This document shows, piece after piece, positions 23,289-32,009 of a stretch of DNA of 64,000 bases. Made by a program: the position numbers and the translations under genes. The notes beneath the pieces are model-generated. The model saw nothing but the letters and a program-made list of their open reading frames with translations. It was not told the origin of the DNA and ran no database searches. Source of the DNA: Chordicoccus furentiruminis (lineage in GTDB: Bacteria; Bacillota; Clostridia; Lachnospirales; Lachnospiraceae); assembly GCF_019355395.1 (NCBI RefSeq), contig NZ_CP048829.1, forward strand, positions 124,001-188,000. Direction: 5' to 3'. Position 1 is the stretch's first letter; the number at the start of each line of letters is the position of its first letter.

Positions 23289-24078
23289 TTTCTGCCTCTT
23301 CAGCGGGGAGAATGTCGATCACGGCCAGCTCCATCGGATTGTGGATGCGGAACGGAATCGTGTGTTCGCCAAGTCCGGCCGTCACGATCATGTGGCGTCC
23401 GTCTGTTTCGTAGTGTCCGTACCCGTACTTCGGAAACGGAAAGCCGTAGGGACTTAAGAGACACCTCTGTCCGATCCGCAGAACGCCTCCGTGGAAGTGC
23501 CCGCAGACGGTAAGATCGGCGCCCCAGCGGGCGTACTGCGGCGCGAACTGGGGATTATGGGCGAGCAGAACGGAAAACGCGGCAGAGGCCGGGCCCGGAC
23601 CGATCCGTTCCGTGATACCGCTGTCGGTCAGTCGCGGGATTCTGAGCTTGCGGTATACGGAAAGCGGCAGCTCAAGGCCGTACAGGACCAGCGGAGTCCC
23701 CTTCATTTCAAGAGAAGCTCCTGTGTTGTTCAGAAGATGAACACCTGTCGCGGCGAGACGGCGGCGGAAGGGCTCCTCCTCTCCGGGAAACAGCCGGAGC
23801 TGGGTTTCATGGTTGCCGTACACCATATAGACCGGCGCCGTAACCGCACAGAAACTCATCAGGTCCAGCGCCGTTTCCCGCGGCCGTCCCGGCCGACCCA
23901 CAATCAGATCGCCCGCGCAGAGGATCAGATCGGGCGCTGCCTCCCGTACCGCTCTTTTCAGAGCGTCGTTTCCGGGCCCGTGCTCCGCGTCGTGCAGATC
24001 GCCAATGAGAATCAGCCTGAGCGGCGTCTTCACCTTCTCCGAACGGATTTTCCAGCCGGTCGTGACAAAATCGGTCAT
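23278..24078 (-). CDS. Calcineurin-like metallophosphoesterase
   Basis: 266 aa, two-metal phosphoesterase fold with the full motif set: IGDLHD, CAGDLIVGRPG, YGNHE, LLAHNP and CGHFHGG. No clear N-terminal signal or membrane segment. Relatives (YkuE/YaeI type) act on lipids or nucleotides; the substrate here is unknown. It overlaps scpA by 11 bases, so is likely co-transcribed with scpAB. Confidence 0.88.
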   Translation of the reverse strand: MTDFVTTGWKIRSEKVKTPLRLILIGDLHDAEHGPGNDALKRAVREAAPDLILCAGDLIVGRPGRPRETALDLMSFCAVTAPVYMVYGNHETQLRLFPGEEEPFRRRLAATGVHLLNNTGASLEMKGTPLVLYGLELPLSVYRKLRIPRLTDSGITERIGPGPASAAFSVLLAHNPQFAPQYARWGADLTVCGHFHGGVLRIGQRCLLSPYGFPFPKYGYGHYETDGRHMIVTAGLGEHTIPFRIHNPMELAVIDILPAEEAENGN

Positions 24079-24145
24079 GTTCCGCTTTTACCCGCTCCTT
24101 TCCGCACGTCCGGAGACGCGCCGGGAGCCCGCGCCCCCATGACGA

Positions 24146-24178
24146 GAAAAATCGTCCACGCATCTGCATGGACGATTT
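24146..24178 (-). terminator. Rho-independent terminator of rpsU
   Basis: Minus strand stem AAATCGTCCA / TGGACGATTT, ten-base loop, then TTTTTC, 22 bases after the rpsU stop. Confidence 0.9.
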
Positions 24179-24199
24179 CGTTTTTCCCACTTCACTCAG

Positions 24200-24376
24200 T
24201 CAGTTGTACTTTCTCTTGCGGGCTGCTTCAGACTTCTTCTTGCGGCGAACAGACGGCTTTTCGTAGTGCTCGCGCTTGCGAATTTCCTGCTGAATGCCTG
24301 CCTTTGCGCAGCTGCGCTTGAAACGTCTCAGTGCGCTGTCAAGAGATTCGCCCTCTTTGACGATGACATTAGCCAT
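24200..24376 (-). CDS. rpsU: 30S ribosomal protein S21
   Basis: 58 aa small-subunit protein. Translation gives [20 protein letters not shown], then [20 protein letters not shown] and a basic tail [15 protein letters not shown], a full-length S21. Start ATG 24376 follows GGGGGAGGTG. It has its own promoter and terminator, so it is transcribed alone. Confidence 0.97.
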   Translation of the reverse strand: MANVIVKEGESLDSALRRFKRSCAKAGIQQEIRKREHYEKPSVRRKKKSEAARKRKYN

Positions 24377-24429
24377 TACCAGATTTCACCTCCCCCTTAC
24401 CATTGCTGGGGTATTTTCAAACAGTAACT

Positions 24430-24458
24430 ATTATATCGTTCCGCGGTCCGTCCGTCAA
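24430..24458 (-). promoter_or_regulatory. Promoter of rpsU
   Basis: Minus strand -35 TTGACG (24453-24458), 17-base spacer, perfect -10 TATAAT (24430-24435). Confidence 0.82.
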
Positions 24459-24515
24459 CAGGAAAATTCCGCAGTCTCCGCGGTCCGGACCGCCGCGCCA
24501 GCGGGACCGTCGTCC

Positions 24516-27197
24516 TCAGCCCAGCTGCTCTCCTGCAATCCGTTTCGCCTCGGCCAGCGCCTCATCTGTCTTTGACGGATCCTTTCCTCCGGCCTGCGCC
24601 ATATTCGGGCGTCCGCCTCCGCCGCCTCCGACGATACGGGCAGCTGAACGGATCAGATTGCCGGCGTGAGCGCCCTTCTTCACGGCGCCGTCGCTCGCCG
24701 TCGCCATCAGGCTGACCTTCCCGTCGGTCACGGAAGCCAGAATGATGTAGGCGTCCCCGAGGCTCTCCTTCAGCTCGTCGCCGAGATTCCGCATGTCGTT
24801 CATCCCGACGCCGTCCAGCCGCCGAACCAGTACGCGGACCCCGCCGATCTCCTCGGCCTCGGAAGCGGCGTCGCCCATCGCAGCCTGAGCCGCCTTCGCC
24901 TTCAGCGCCTCGTTCTCGGAGCGGGCTGCCTTCAGGTCCTCCTGGAGCCGGCGGATATGATCCGCCAGCGTGGACGGAGCCGCCTTCAGAAGAGCGGCCG
25001 ATTCGTTCATCTCGTTCTCAAGTTCCGCGTACCACGCGATGACGTTGTCTCCGGTCAGCGCCTCGATACGCCGGACACCCGAGGCCACGCCGTTCTCCGA
25101 GACAATCTTGAAAAGACGGATCTGTCCGGTGTGGCTGACATGTGTGCCGCCGCAGAGTTCTGTTGAGAAATCCCCCATCCGGACAACGCGCACACGGTCG
25201 CCGTATTTTTCCCCGAAGAGCGCCATTGCACCCGTCTTCCGGGCCTCATCGAGGCTCATCACCTCAGTGGTCACAGGAAGGTCCTCCGCAATCTTCCGGT
25301 TCACCAGATCCTCAACCTTCTTCAGCTCTTCCGGCGTCATGGCCTTGAAATGTGAGAAGTCAAACCGGGTTCTCGACGCGTCCTGATAGGAGCCCGCCTG
25401 CTCCACATGACTGCCCAGCACCTCACGCAGCGCCCGCTGCAGAAGATGTGTCGCGGAATGGTTCCGGCAGATGGCCAACCGGTTCTCCGCGTCCACCTTC
25501 AGCGTCACGGTGTCGCCGGTGCGGAACATGCCTCCCGTGACATGTCCGATATGGGCGATCTTCGACCCTGCAACATGCTCGGTCCTCTCCACGGCGAAGG
25601 TTCCGCCCGGGGAGGTGATCACGCCTCTGTCACCGATCTGACCGCCCATCGTCCCGTAGAAGGGCGTCTCGGATGTGATGATGGCTCCGGTCTGGCCGTC
25701 CGTCAGCGCCCCGGTGACCGCATTCTCCTCACCGGAATCGGAATCGCCCAGCAGCGCCATCGCCACGATCTTCGAATCCGCCTCAAGCCGGCCGTAGCCG
25801 ACAAAAGCGGAATTGACTGACGGATCCATCTCCTCGTAAACGGTAGCGTCAGCTCCCATGTACTCATCGTTCCGGCCCGAATTCTTCCGGTCCTGACGGG
25901 CGGTTTCCCTCTGCCGTTTCATCGCCGCCTCAAAACCGGCTTCGTCAACCGTGAAACCTTTCTCCGCCAGAATATCCTTCGTGTTATCCAGCGGGAAACC
26001 GTAGGTATCATAAAGGCGGAACGCGTCATCTCCGGAAAGGATCCGGCTGCCTCTGCCCTCGAGCTCCTCCTCCATGGACGCAAGGATCTCCATGCCCTGG
26101 CCGTAGGTCTTCTCGAACTTTTCCTCCTCGGCGCGGATCACATTGAGGATGAAGTCGCGCTTCTCCTCCAGTTCCGGATAACCGTCGCGTGACCCGTCTA
26201 TGACGTTCATCGCCAGCGTCGGCAGGAAGGATCCCTGTATTCCCAGCTTGCGTCCGTGGCGGACAGCACGCCGGATGATGCGGCGGAGAACATAGCCGCG
26301 CCCGTTATTGGAAGGCATGATGCCGTCCGAGATCATGAACGTCATCGAGCGGGCGTGATCCGTCACGATCCGGACGGATACGTCGGATTCTTCCGTTCCA
26401 GGCTCCTCATAGCCGATGCCTCCGGCCAGACGGCATACCAGGTCCCGAAGCGATTTGACGGTATCGACGTCAAAGATGGATCCGACATCCTGCACCGCCA
26501 CGGCCAGACGCTCCAGGCCCATTCCGGTATCGATGTTCTTCTGAACCAGATCGGTGTAATGGCCGTGCCCGTCATTGTTGAACTGGGAGAACACGATATT
26601 CCAGACTTCCATGTAGCGGTCGCCCTCGCCGCCCATCACATCTTCCGGACCGTTCCCGTATTTCTCCCCTCTGTCGTAATAGATCTCCGAGCAGGGACCG
26701 CAGGGGCCGGAGCCGTGCTCCCAGAAATTGTCCTCTTTTCCGAAACGGTAGATGTGGTCCGCCGGGACATGCATATCGTTGAGCCAGATATTGTACGCCT
26801 CGTCGTCGTCCACATAGACCGACGGATAGAGCCGTTCGGGATCAAGCCCCACGCGCTCCGTCAGAAACTCCCATGCCCAGGGGATCGCCTCCTTCTTGAA
26901 ATAATCGCCAAAGGAAAAGTTTCCGAGCATCTCGAAGAAAGTGCCGTGCCGGGCTGTCTTGCCGACATTTTCAAGATCTCCGGTGCGGATGCATTTCTGG
27001 CAGGTAGTCACCCTGCGTCTCGGCGGAATCTCCTGGCCGGTAAACCACGGCTTCATCGGCGCCATGCCGGAATTGATGATGAGAAGCGACTTGTCATTAT
27101 GCGGAACCAGTGAGAAGCTGCCCAGTCTCAGGCACCCCTTCTCCTCAAAAAAGGAGAGAAACATCTCACGAAGCTCATTGACCCCATACTTTTTCAC
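24516..27197 (-). CDS. alaS: Alanine--tRNA ligase
   Basis: 893 aa, full-length class II synthetase. In order: catalytic core with INSGMAPMKPWFTG and FEMLGNFSFGDYFKKEAI; editing domain with HSATHLLQRALREVLG and CGGTHVSHTGQI (zinc and editing residues); then a coiled-coil linker and the C-Ala domain ending GGGGGGRPNMAQAGGKDP. GTG at 27197 is chosen because GGAGG lies seven bases before it and the product begins VKKYGVNELREMF; the frame itself continues to 27281. The leader of about 105 bases is too short for a T-box. Confidence 0.97.
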   Translation of the reverse strand: MKKYGVNELREMFLSFFEEKGCLRLGSFSLVPHNDKSLLIINSGMAPMKPWFTGQEIPPRRRVTTCQKCIRTGDLENVGKTARHGTFFEMLGNFSFGDYFKKEAIPWAWEFLTERVGLDPERLYPSVYVDDDEAYNIWLNDMHVPADHIYRFGKEDNFWEHGSGPCGPCSEIYYDRGEKYGNGPEDVMGGEGDRYMEVWNIVFSQFNNDGHGHYTDLVQKNIDTGMGLERLAVAVQDVGSIFDVDTVKSLRDLVCRLAGGIGYEEPGTEESDVSVRIVTDHARSMTFMISDGIMPSNNGRGYVLRRIIRRAVRHGRKLGIQGSFLPTLAMNVIDGSRDGYPELEEKRDFILNVIRAEEEKFEKTYGQGMEILASMEEELEGRGSRILSGDDAFRLYDTYGFPLDNTKDILAEKGFTVDEAGFEAAMKRQRETARQDRKNSGRNDEYMGADATVYEEMDPSVNSAFVGYGRLEADSKIVAMALLGDSDSGEENAVTGALTDGQTGAIITSETPFYGTMGGQIGDRGVITSPGGTFAVERTEHVAGSKIAHIGHVTGGMFRTGDTVTLKVDAENRLAICRNHSATHLLQRALREVLGSHVEQAGSYQDASRTRFDFSHFKAMTPEELKKVEDLVNRKIAEDLPVTTEVMSLDEARKTGAMALFGEKYGDRVRVVRMGDFSTELCGGTHVSHTGQIRLFKIVSENGVASGVRRIEALTGDNVIAWYAELENEMNESAALLKAAPSTLADHIRRLQEDLKAARSENEALKAKAAQAAMGDAASEAEEIGGVRVLVRRLDGVGMNDMRNLGDELKESLGDAYIILASVTDGKVSLMATASDGAVKKGAHAGNLIRSAARIVGGGGGGRPNMAQAGGKDPSKTDEALAEAKRIAGEQLG

Positions 27198-27307
27198 GCT
27201 GCGACCTCCATTTGCCGTCCGGCGGTCCGTTCCGCCGCGTCCGGCGCTGATTTTCCGGCTCCGGAGCCGCGTCAGGGACAAGCCGTCTCCGGAAACACAC
27301 AGAACAA

Positions 27308-27336
27308 ACTATAGCACACGGACGCGGGGGACACAA
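27308..27336 (-). promoter_or_regulatory. Promoter of alaS
   Basis: Minus strand -35 TTGTGT (27331-27336), 17-base spacer, extended -10 TGC-TATAGT (27308-27313). Confidence 0.68.
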
Positions 27337-27380
27337 GGCGCGGTTCGGCGTGCGCAGGCAGATCCATCCGCCCCGGTCTC

Positions 27381-27402
27381 CGCGGACGGCCTGTCGTCCG
27401 CG
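27381..27402. repeat. Short inverted repeat downstream of rnhA
   Basis: Arms CGCGGACG (27381-27388) and CGTCCGCG (27395-27402), 65 bases after the rnhA stop; possible U-less terminator. The rest of the 27337-27467 gap shows nothing else recognisable. Confidence 0.35.
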
Positions 27403-27467
27403 ATCCCGCGCCTCTCCGTTGTCTCCCGGCGCAGCCTCACGGGAAGACTGCCTTCAGAGACTCATTC

Positions 27468-27923
27468 TCATCGAAGCGCATCCGCCGCGGTCGTCGCCAG
27501 CGCGTCGCACCGCTCGTTCTCCCGGTTGCCGTTATGTCCGCGCACCCAGACCCACCGGATACGGTGAGGCGCAGCGGCCGCGAGCAGTCTCTCCCAGAGG
27601 TCTCGGTTGAGCACCGGCTTTCTGTCCGCCTTGGTCCACCCCCGCTTCCGCCAGCCGTCGATCCAGTGCTGGTTGAACGCGTCGGTCACATATTTTGAAT
27701 CCGAATACAGCGTCACATCACAGGGCCGCTTCAGCGTCTCGAGCGCGGCGATCACGGCCATCAGTTCCATCCGGTTGTTCGTCGTCTTCGCAAAACCCTC
27801 CGAAAGCTCCTTTCTGTACTGTTTCCCCGACGGATCCGTATAAAGAAGCACTGCCCCGTAACCGCCCGGCCCGTCCGGATTCCCCCGTGCCGCGCCGTCC
27901 GTGTAGATCGTCACCTCTGTCAT
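27468..27923 (-). CDS. rnhA: Ribonuclease HI
   Basis: 151 aa. Degrades RNA in RNA-DNA hybrids. All four catalytic acids are visible: [37 protein letters not shown] and the late [30 protein letters not shown] is the basic substrate-binding handle. Start ATG 27923 overlaps the stop of the MutS-like gene by ATGA; a GGAGG is present ten bases upstream. The frame alone would extend to 27956. Confidence 0.96.
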   Translation of the reverse strand: MTEVTIYTDGAARGNPDGPGGYGAVLLYTDPSGKQYRKELSEGFAKTTNNRMELMAVIAALETLKRPCDVTLYSDSKYVTDAFNQHWIDGWRKRGWTKADRKPVLNRDLWERLLAAAAPHRIRWVWVRGHNGNRENERCDALATTAADALR

Positions 27924-29668
27924 CGTTTTCGTTCTCCCTCCGTATCCAGATGCCACTCACCGTCCGCCTCGAAACGCGCCGCACTCGCCCCGGCCGCTTC
28001 CGTCACCTCCGCGGGATAGCCCGTCGCCCGAAGAAGCCGGATTGCATTCCCGGATGAAGCGCGCCCCTCTCTCAGATGATAGTCAAACGTCACGTCCCCG
28101 TTCCGGACCGTCTCTCCGAAATGCCGGTTCTCACAGCAGTTCTGAAGCAGGTACGACAGCTCGATGTCATGGGTCGCCGCAAAAACCAGCGCGTTTGTTC
28201 CGGCAAGATAACGGAGAATCTGCGACGACGCGGCGATCCGCTCGACGGTGTTCGTTCCGCGCAGCACCTCATCCACCGCCGCGAGCACCGGACTGCCCTC
28301 CTGTCCGGCCGCATCCAGAATCCGCTTCAGCGAACGAATCTCCACGACGAAATAACTCTCTCCGTTTTTCAGACTGTCACTCAGCGCCATCGACGTAAAA
28401 ATCCGGAAGCAGGGCGCTTCCCATCCGGAAGCCGCTGCCGCACCGATGCTCTGAGCCATTAGTGCCCCGTACATCACCGCCTTCAGAAAAGTCGACTTGC
28501 CCGATGCGTTGGAACCTGTCAGCAGCATGCACCTGTCCGATCGGAAATCCGCCGGCACCGGATGCTCAAGCAGCGGATGAACAAGCCCCTTCGCCGTGAG
28601 CGTCCTTCCTTCGGCAAACACCGGTCTCGTCATCCGCGGGCGGGACGCAATATACGAGGAGCAGGAAATCACGGCGTCCAGATTTCCGAGAACACGATAC
28701 ACGACGAGCGCATCCCCGCGGTGCTCCCGGTACGCTCTGAGCATGCCGTTGTACCGGATCAGATCCGCGTGAAAGAAGAGCTTCGCGTACTCGAGGACCA
28801 CATCCCCGGGTCCGGTGCCGACCGACGCGCCTGACGTGACGAGCACGGCGCCCCGCCGGAACGAGGCAAGGCGGGCGGAGGCGGACCGGAGAACGTTCTG
28901 TTCGTCCCGGATCGCCTCACAGGGCCGCGCGGCGATCGCGGCGGCCGCACGCTGCATCCGGATCAGCATCGCAAGATATCGGATCTCCCGCCCGACCTGC
29001 TCCTTCATCCTGAGATGCACGCTGATGTTCACGGCCATCAGCGGTATCAGCATCAGCACCGCCGGAAGCGGGAGGAAAAAGAGAAGCGCCAGATCTGCCG
29101 CGGTCAGCGCGCTGAGCAGAAGATACCGGATCCTGCCCGCCGGCTGCGCCTTATCCAGAGCCTCGAAGGCGCCGTAGCATGAAATGTCCTTCTCACGCCC
29201 TATTTCAAGAAGGCGCAGCTGAATCGCCTCGCGTTCATCCGGATGCTCTGAAAAAAAGTCCTCCAGCCGAATCCGCCGGCGGATGGCGCCGGGGTCCAGC
29301 AGCGGATGACGCAGCCACGAGTAGTAGACCTCGTCTCCCGGTGCCGCCATCGTCCTCACAGATGCCTGATAGAAGCGGTCCAGCTCAAGATCCTCCGCCG
29401 TGATGTCGTCGATCGGCGTCACAGACGGGCTCTCCTGTGGTTCTCCGTCCGGTTTCGATTCTTCCGGCGTCCTGTCAAGCGCGTCCGAAAAGCTCCGGAT
29501 CCGCTGCATGGCGTCGGCTGAGACGGCTCTCGCGGAGACGCTTCCCCAGCTCTTCCTCACGGTCCGCTCGCCGCTCTGACGGCTCTCCTTTTGGCCGCGC
29601 AGAATCAGGAGAACAAAAATGGCCGCCACCGCGGCCATCACAAAAATCACTGTGTATGAAGCACTCAT
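27920..29668 (-). CDS. Membrane-anchored MutS family ATPase
   Basis: 582 aa. A hydrophobic segment at about 5-22 and a second hydrophobic block near 185-225 ([20 protein letters not shown]) suggest membrane attachment. The C-terminal MutS ATPase is complete: Walker [18 protein letters not shown], a D/E motif [19 protein letters not shown], and the [13 protein letters not shown] histidine loop. No mismatch-recognition domain is apparent, so classical mismatch repair is unlikely. Start ATG 29668 has AAGGAG. It sits between the secreted ricin-type protein (20 bases upstream) and rnhA (4-base overlap). Function unknown. Confidence 0.85.
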   Translation of the reverse strand: MSASYTVIFVMAAVAAIFVLLILRGQKESRQSGERTVRKSWGSVSARAVSADAMQRIRSFSDALDRTPEESKPDGEPQESPSVTPIDDITAEDLELDRFYQASVRTMAAPGDEVYYSWLRHPLLDPGAIRRRIRLEDFFSEHPDEREAIQLRLLEIGREKDISCYGAFEALDKAQPAGRIRYLLLSALTAADLALLFFLPLPAVLMLIPLMAVNISVHLRMKEQVGREIRYLAMLIRMQRAAAAIAARPCEAIRDEQNVLRSASARLASFRRGAVLVTSGASVGTGPGDVVLEYAKLFFHADLIRYNGMLRAYREHRGDALVVYRVLGNLDAVISCSSYIASRPRMTRPVFAEGRTLTAKGLVHPLLEHPVPADFRSDRCMLLTGSNASGKSTFLKAVMYGALMAQSIGAAAASGWEAPCFRIFTSMALSDSLKNGESYFVVEIRSLKRILDAAGQEGSPVLAAVDEVLRGTNTVERIAASSQILRYLAGTNALVFAATHDIELSYLLQNCCENRHFGETVRNGDVTFDYHLREGRASSGNAIRLLRATGYPAEVTEAAGASAARFEADGEWHLDTEGERKR

Positions 29669-29687
29669 GCGCAGATACTCCTTTGGA

Positions 29688-30932
29688 TTATGCGTATCTC
29701 TGGATAAACTCCACGCATTTCATATGTCTTGTCCAGAAAATCGCGTCTCCGACCTGGTACCTTGACGAGGTATCGGACTGGTCCTTCTTCAGAGAGGCGA
29801 CGATGGTGTCCAGATTGTAGGTGCCGCCGCAGCGCCGGAAAATTCTCGACGCGGCACCGCTTCCCCCAAGATGGGCGATTTCACAGTACATCATCACGGC
29901 ATATGTGTTTTTCGTAAAACCGGACATACAGCGGGCCGCGTACGCCTTCGCGATCTTCGTCGCCATCTCATCCTGGATCTTCATGCCCGTCGGGGTCGTG
30001 ATCAGGGCCTTCAGGAGTCTGACCTCCGTCGAGTTGGGTCTCCAGCGTGTTTTCACCCAGTCCACGCTCAGCTTCCTCGCGATGATCCCCTTGCTGTCGA
30101 TCTTCGCAAAGGTCTTCGGATCTCTCTGACGGATCTGACGGACCAGTGCCTCCGCCTCCTCGCCGTAGAACGCGGCCCAGCCCAGCGTGCAGGTATGCTC
30201 GTTGCTGCTGGCGGCATAGGGCGGCGTGTAATCGCCGTAGTTTCTCCTGCCGTAGATCTGACCGCCGGTTTCCACCGCGCCGAGGATGTTGTTCAGCACC
30301 GCGTAGTCGGCGGCTGTCATGCCGCTTCGCGTCGTCGTCTTGTATTTCAGCTTTGCTGCGGTCTTCTTCACGTTCGTCTTGGCCGGGGTGTACTTCACGA
30401 GCTTCCAGCGCTGGCCGGACCGGTTGGAGTACGCCTGCAGATTGACGATCTGCGCATTCTTCGCCGCGTTGTTGTGCACGCCCATCACATAGCGGGAAAG
30501 GGAACTCTGGATCGTGTAATAGCTTCCGCGCCGGATCACATACCAGCGGTTCGCTCCGCTTGTTTTGGAACCGGACTGGACGATGGCGCCGCCCCGCTTC
30601 TTCGTTCCGTTCTTTGCCCCCAGATAGAGGCCGGAGTTCTTATTCCGGATGATATAGGTGCCGCCCGGGGCCTTGGAGAGGTAGAAGACCCGCCGGGACA
30701 TATAGGAATAGTACCCCAGCGTGGCTGCCGCGCCGCTCTTCTTCGACCCGTTCATCACCGACAGCACATACTTCGTTGAACACATCGGAAGGAGATAGTA
30801 GTATCCGTCAGCGGCGGCTGTCCTTGAACCGGATGCCACGCACTTCACTCCGGAAGCAGCCGGCACACTGACAGCCGGAACGGCCGCTGTCAGCATCAGA
30901 ACAGCCAGAAGTATTGACAAAAAACGTTTCAT
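29688..30932 (-). CDS. Secreted protein with ricin-type lectin repeats and a lysozyme-like C-terminal domain
   Basis: 414 aa. A signal peptide (MKRFLSILLAVLMLTAAVPAVSV, cleavage probably after a nearby Ala) is followed by a beta-trefoil-like region at about 35-185 with the repeated W/Y pattern of RICIN modules (NRWYVIRR, GQRWKLVKY). From about 210 the sequence LNNILGAVETGGQIYG, then TLGWAAFYGEEAEAL, resembles lysozyme-like wall hydrolase domains of clostridial endolysins, with the Glu of VETGG as a candidate catalytic acid. The second domain call is from pattern memory and is tentative. It begins the operon with the MutS-like gene and rnhA. Confidence 0.7.
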   Translation of the reverse strand: MKRFLSILLAVLMLTAAVPAVSVPAASGVKCVASGSRTAAADGYYYLLPMCSTKYVLSVMNGSKKSGAAATLGYYSYMSRRVFYLSKAPGGTYIIRNKNSGLYLGAKNGTKKRGGAIVQSGSKTSGANRWYVIRRGSYYTIQSSLSRYVMGVHNNAAKNAQIVNLQAYSNRSGQRWKLVKYTPAKTNVKKTAAKLKYKTTTRSGMTAADYAVLNNILGAVETGGQIYGRRNYGDYTPPYAASSNEHTCTLGWAAFYGEEAEALVRQIRQRDPKTFAKIDSKGIIARKLSVDWVKTRWRPNSTEVRLLKALITTPTGMKIQDEMATKIAKAYAARCMSGFTKNTYAVMMYCEIAHLGGSGAASRIFRRCGGTYNLDTIVASLKKDQSDTSSRYQVGDAIFWTRHMKCVEFIQRYA

Positions 30933-30982
30933 CCGCTCATCTCCTTTTCTATAATCCGCATGTTATTTCAATTCTTAACACG

Positions 30983-31011
30983 AATGTAACATTTTTGTGA
31001 TCTGTTTGCAA
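30983..31011 (-). promoter_or_regulatory. Promoter of the ricin-type protein operon
   Basis: Minus strand -35 TTGCAA (31006-31011), 17-base spacer, extended -10 TGT-TACATT (30983-30988). About 50 bases before the start codon. Confidence 0.72.
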
Positions 31012-31098
31012 GCCGCAGTTTGTTTCGGCGTCCTTTTCCGGATACCATATCGGACAATCCGCCTTCTCTTTGGAAAAAACGCGACGGCCTGAACCTCG

Positions 31099-31162
31099 TT
31101 GACACAGTGTAATACTATTGTAACAATATTGTTCGATCTATTTTATTTTTATTCTGTATAAT
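31099..31162 (+). promoter_or_regulatory. Promoter region of the aldo/keto reductase with a 12-bp palindrome
   Basis: Two candidate promoters are visible. A perfect -10 TATAAT lies at 31157-31162. Further up, TTGACA (31099-31104) is spaced 17 bases from an extended, weaker -10 TGT-AACAAT (31122-31127). The perfect palindrome AACAATATTGTT (31122-31133) overlaps that upstream -10, the position of a possible operator. Confidence 0.5.
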
Positions 31163-31193
31163 TTGAGTATCTATTTTATGCAAGGGGACACGG

Positions 31194-32009
31194 ATGGAAA
31201 CGACAGTGACTCTGAATAACGGCGTGGTGATGCCGCGGCTCGGACTGGGGCTCTATAAGGCAGCCCCGGACGAAACAGAACAGGCAATCCTCTCCGCGAT
31301 ACCGATGGGCTATCGTCTTTTCGATACAGCCTCTTCCTATAAGAACGAGGACGGCGTCGGAAAGGCGGTCGCCTCCGCCGGCGTGCCGCGGGAACAGCTC
31401 TTCATTACCACGAAGATCTGGAACAACGCCCAGCGGATCGGAAACATCGAAGGTGCCTTCGAGCGTTCCCTCGAGCGTCTCGGACTCGACTATGTGGATC
31501 TCTATCTGATTCACTGGCCGGTACCCGGCTGCTATCTGGATACATGGAAGGTGTTCGAGGATATCTATCGCTCCGGACGTGCACGCGCCATCGGCGTATC
31601 CAATTTCGATGAATTTCAGCTCTCCGATCTCCTCGATCACTGTGAGATCGTTCCGGCAGTCAACCAGATCGAGTATCACCCTCTTTTCGTTCAGGACGGC
31701 ATCCGGAATTTCTGTCTCAAGAACGGCATCGTCGTGCAGGCCTACACCCCCCTCGCCCGCGGCGCTTATCTGGAAAGCGGCGTCCTGAAGCAGATCGCTG
31801 AAAAATACAACCGGAGCGCCGCTCAGGTCGGGCTCCGGTGGATTCTTCAGAAAGGCTGCTGTGTAATTCCGAAATCCGTGCGGCTGAACCGCCTTCTGGA
31901 AAACAGCCAGATCTTCGACTTTGAACTGGATGCCTCCGAGATGGAGGCGATTGACGGACTCAACGAGAACTATCGCGTTGCCAGCATTCCGGAAGATCTT
32001 CTCCACTGA
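31194..32009 (+). CDS. Aldo/keto reductase
   Basis: 271 aa (alpha/beta)8 NADPH-dependent oxidoreductase. The catalytic tetrad is complete: D44 and Y49 in RLFDTASSYKNE, K74 in ITTKIW, H107 in LIHWP. GVSNFDEFQL and the cofactor motif VIPKSVRLNRLLENSQIFDF fit the 2,5-diketogluconate reductase subgroup. The substrate is unknown. AAGGGG precedes ATG 31194. The last 50 bases overlap the 3' end of gpsA on the opposite strand. Confidence 0.93.
   Translation: METTVTLNNGVVMPRLGLGLYKAAPDETEQAILSAIPMGYRLFDTASSYKNEDGVGKAVASAGVPREQLFITTKIWNNAQRIGNIEGAFERSLERLGLDYVDLYLIHWPVPGCYLDTWKVFEDIYRSGRARAIGVSNFDEFQLSDLLDHCEIVPAVNQIEYHPLFVQDGIRNFCLKNGIVVQAYTPLARGAYLESGVLKQIAEKYNRSAAQVGLRWILQKGCCVIPKSVRLNRLLENSQIFDFELDASEMEAIDGLNENYRVASIPEDLLH

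Noticed and set aside
27198-27336. Possible T-box riboswitch before alaS
   Set aside because: The leader from the -10 at 27308 is only about 105 bases, too short for a T-box, and I find no T-box core sequence.
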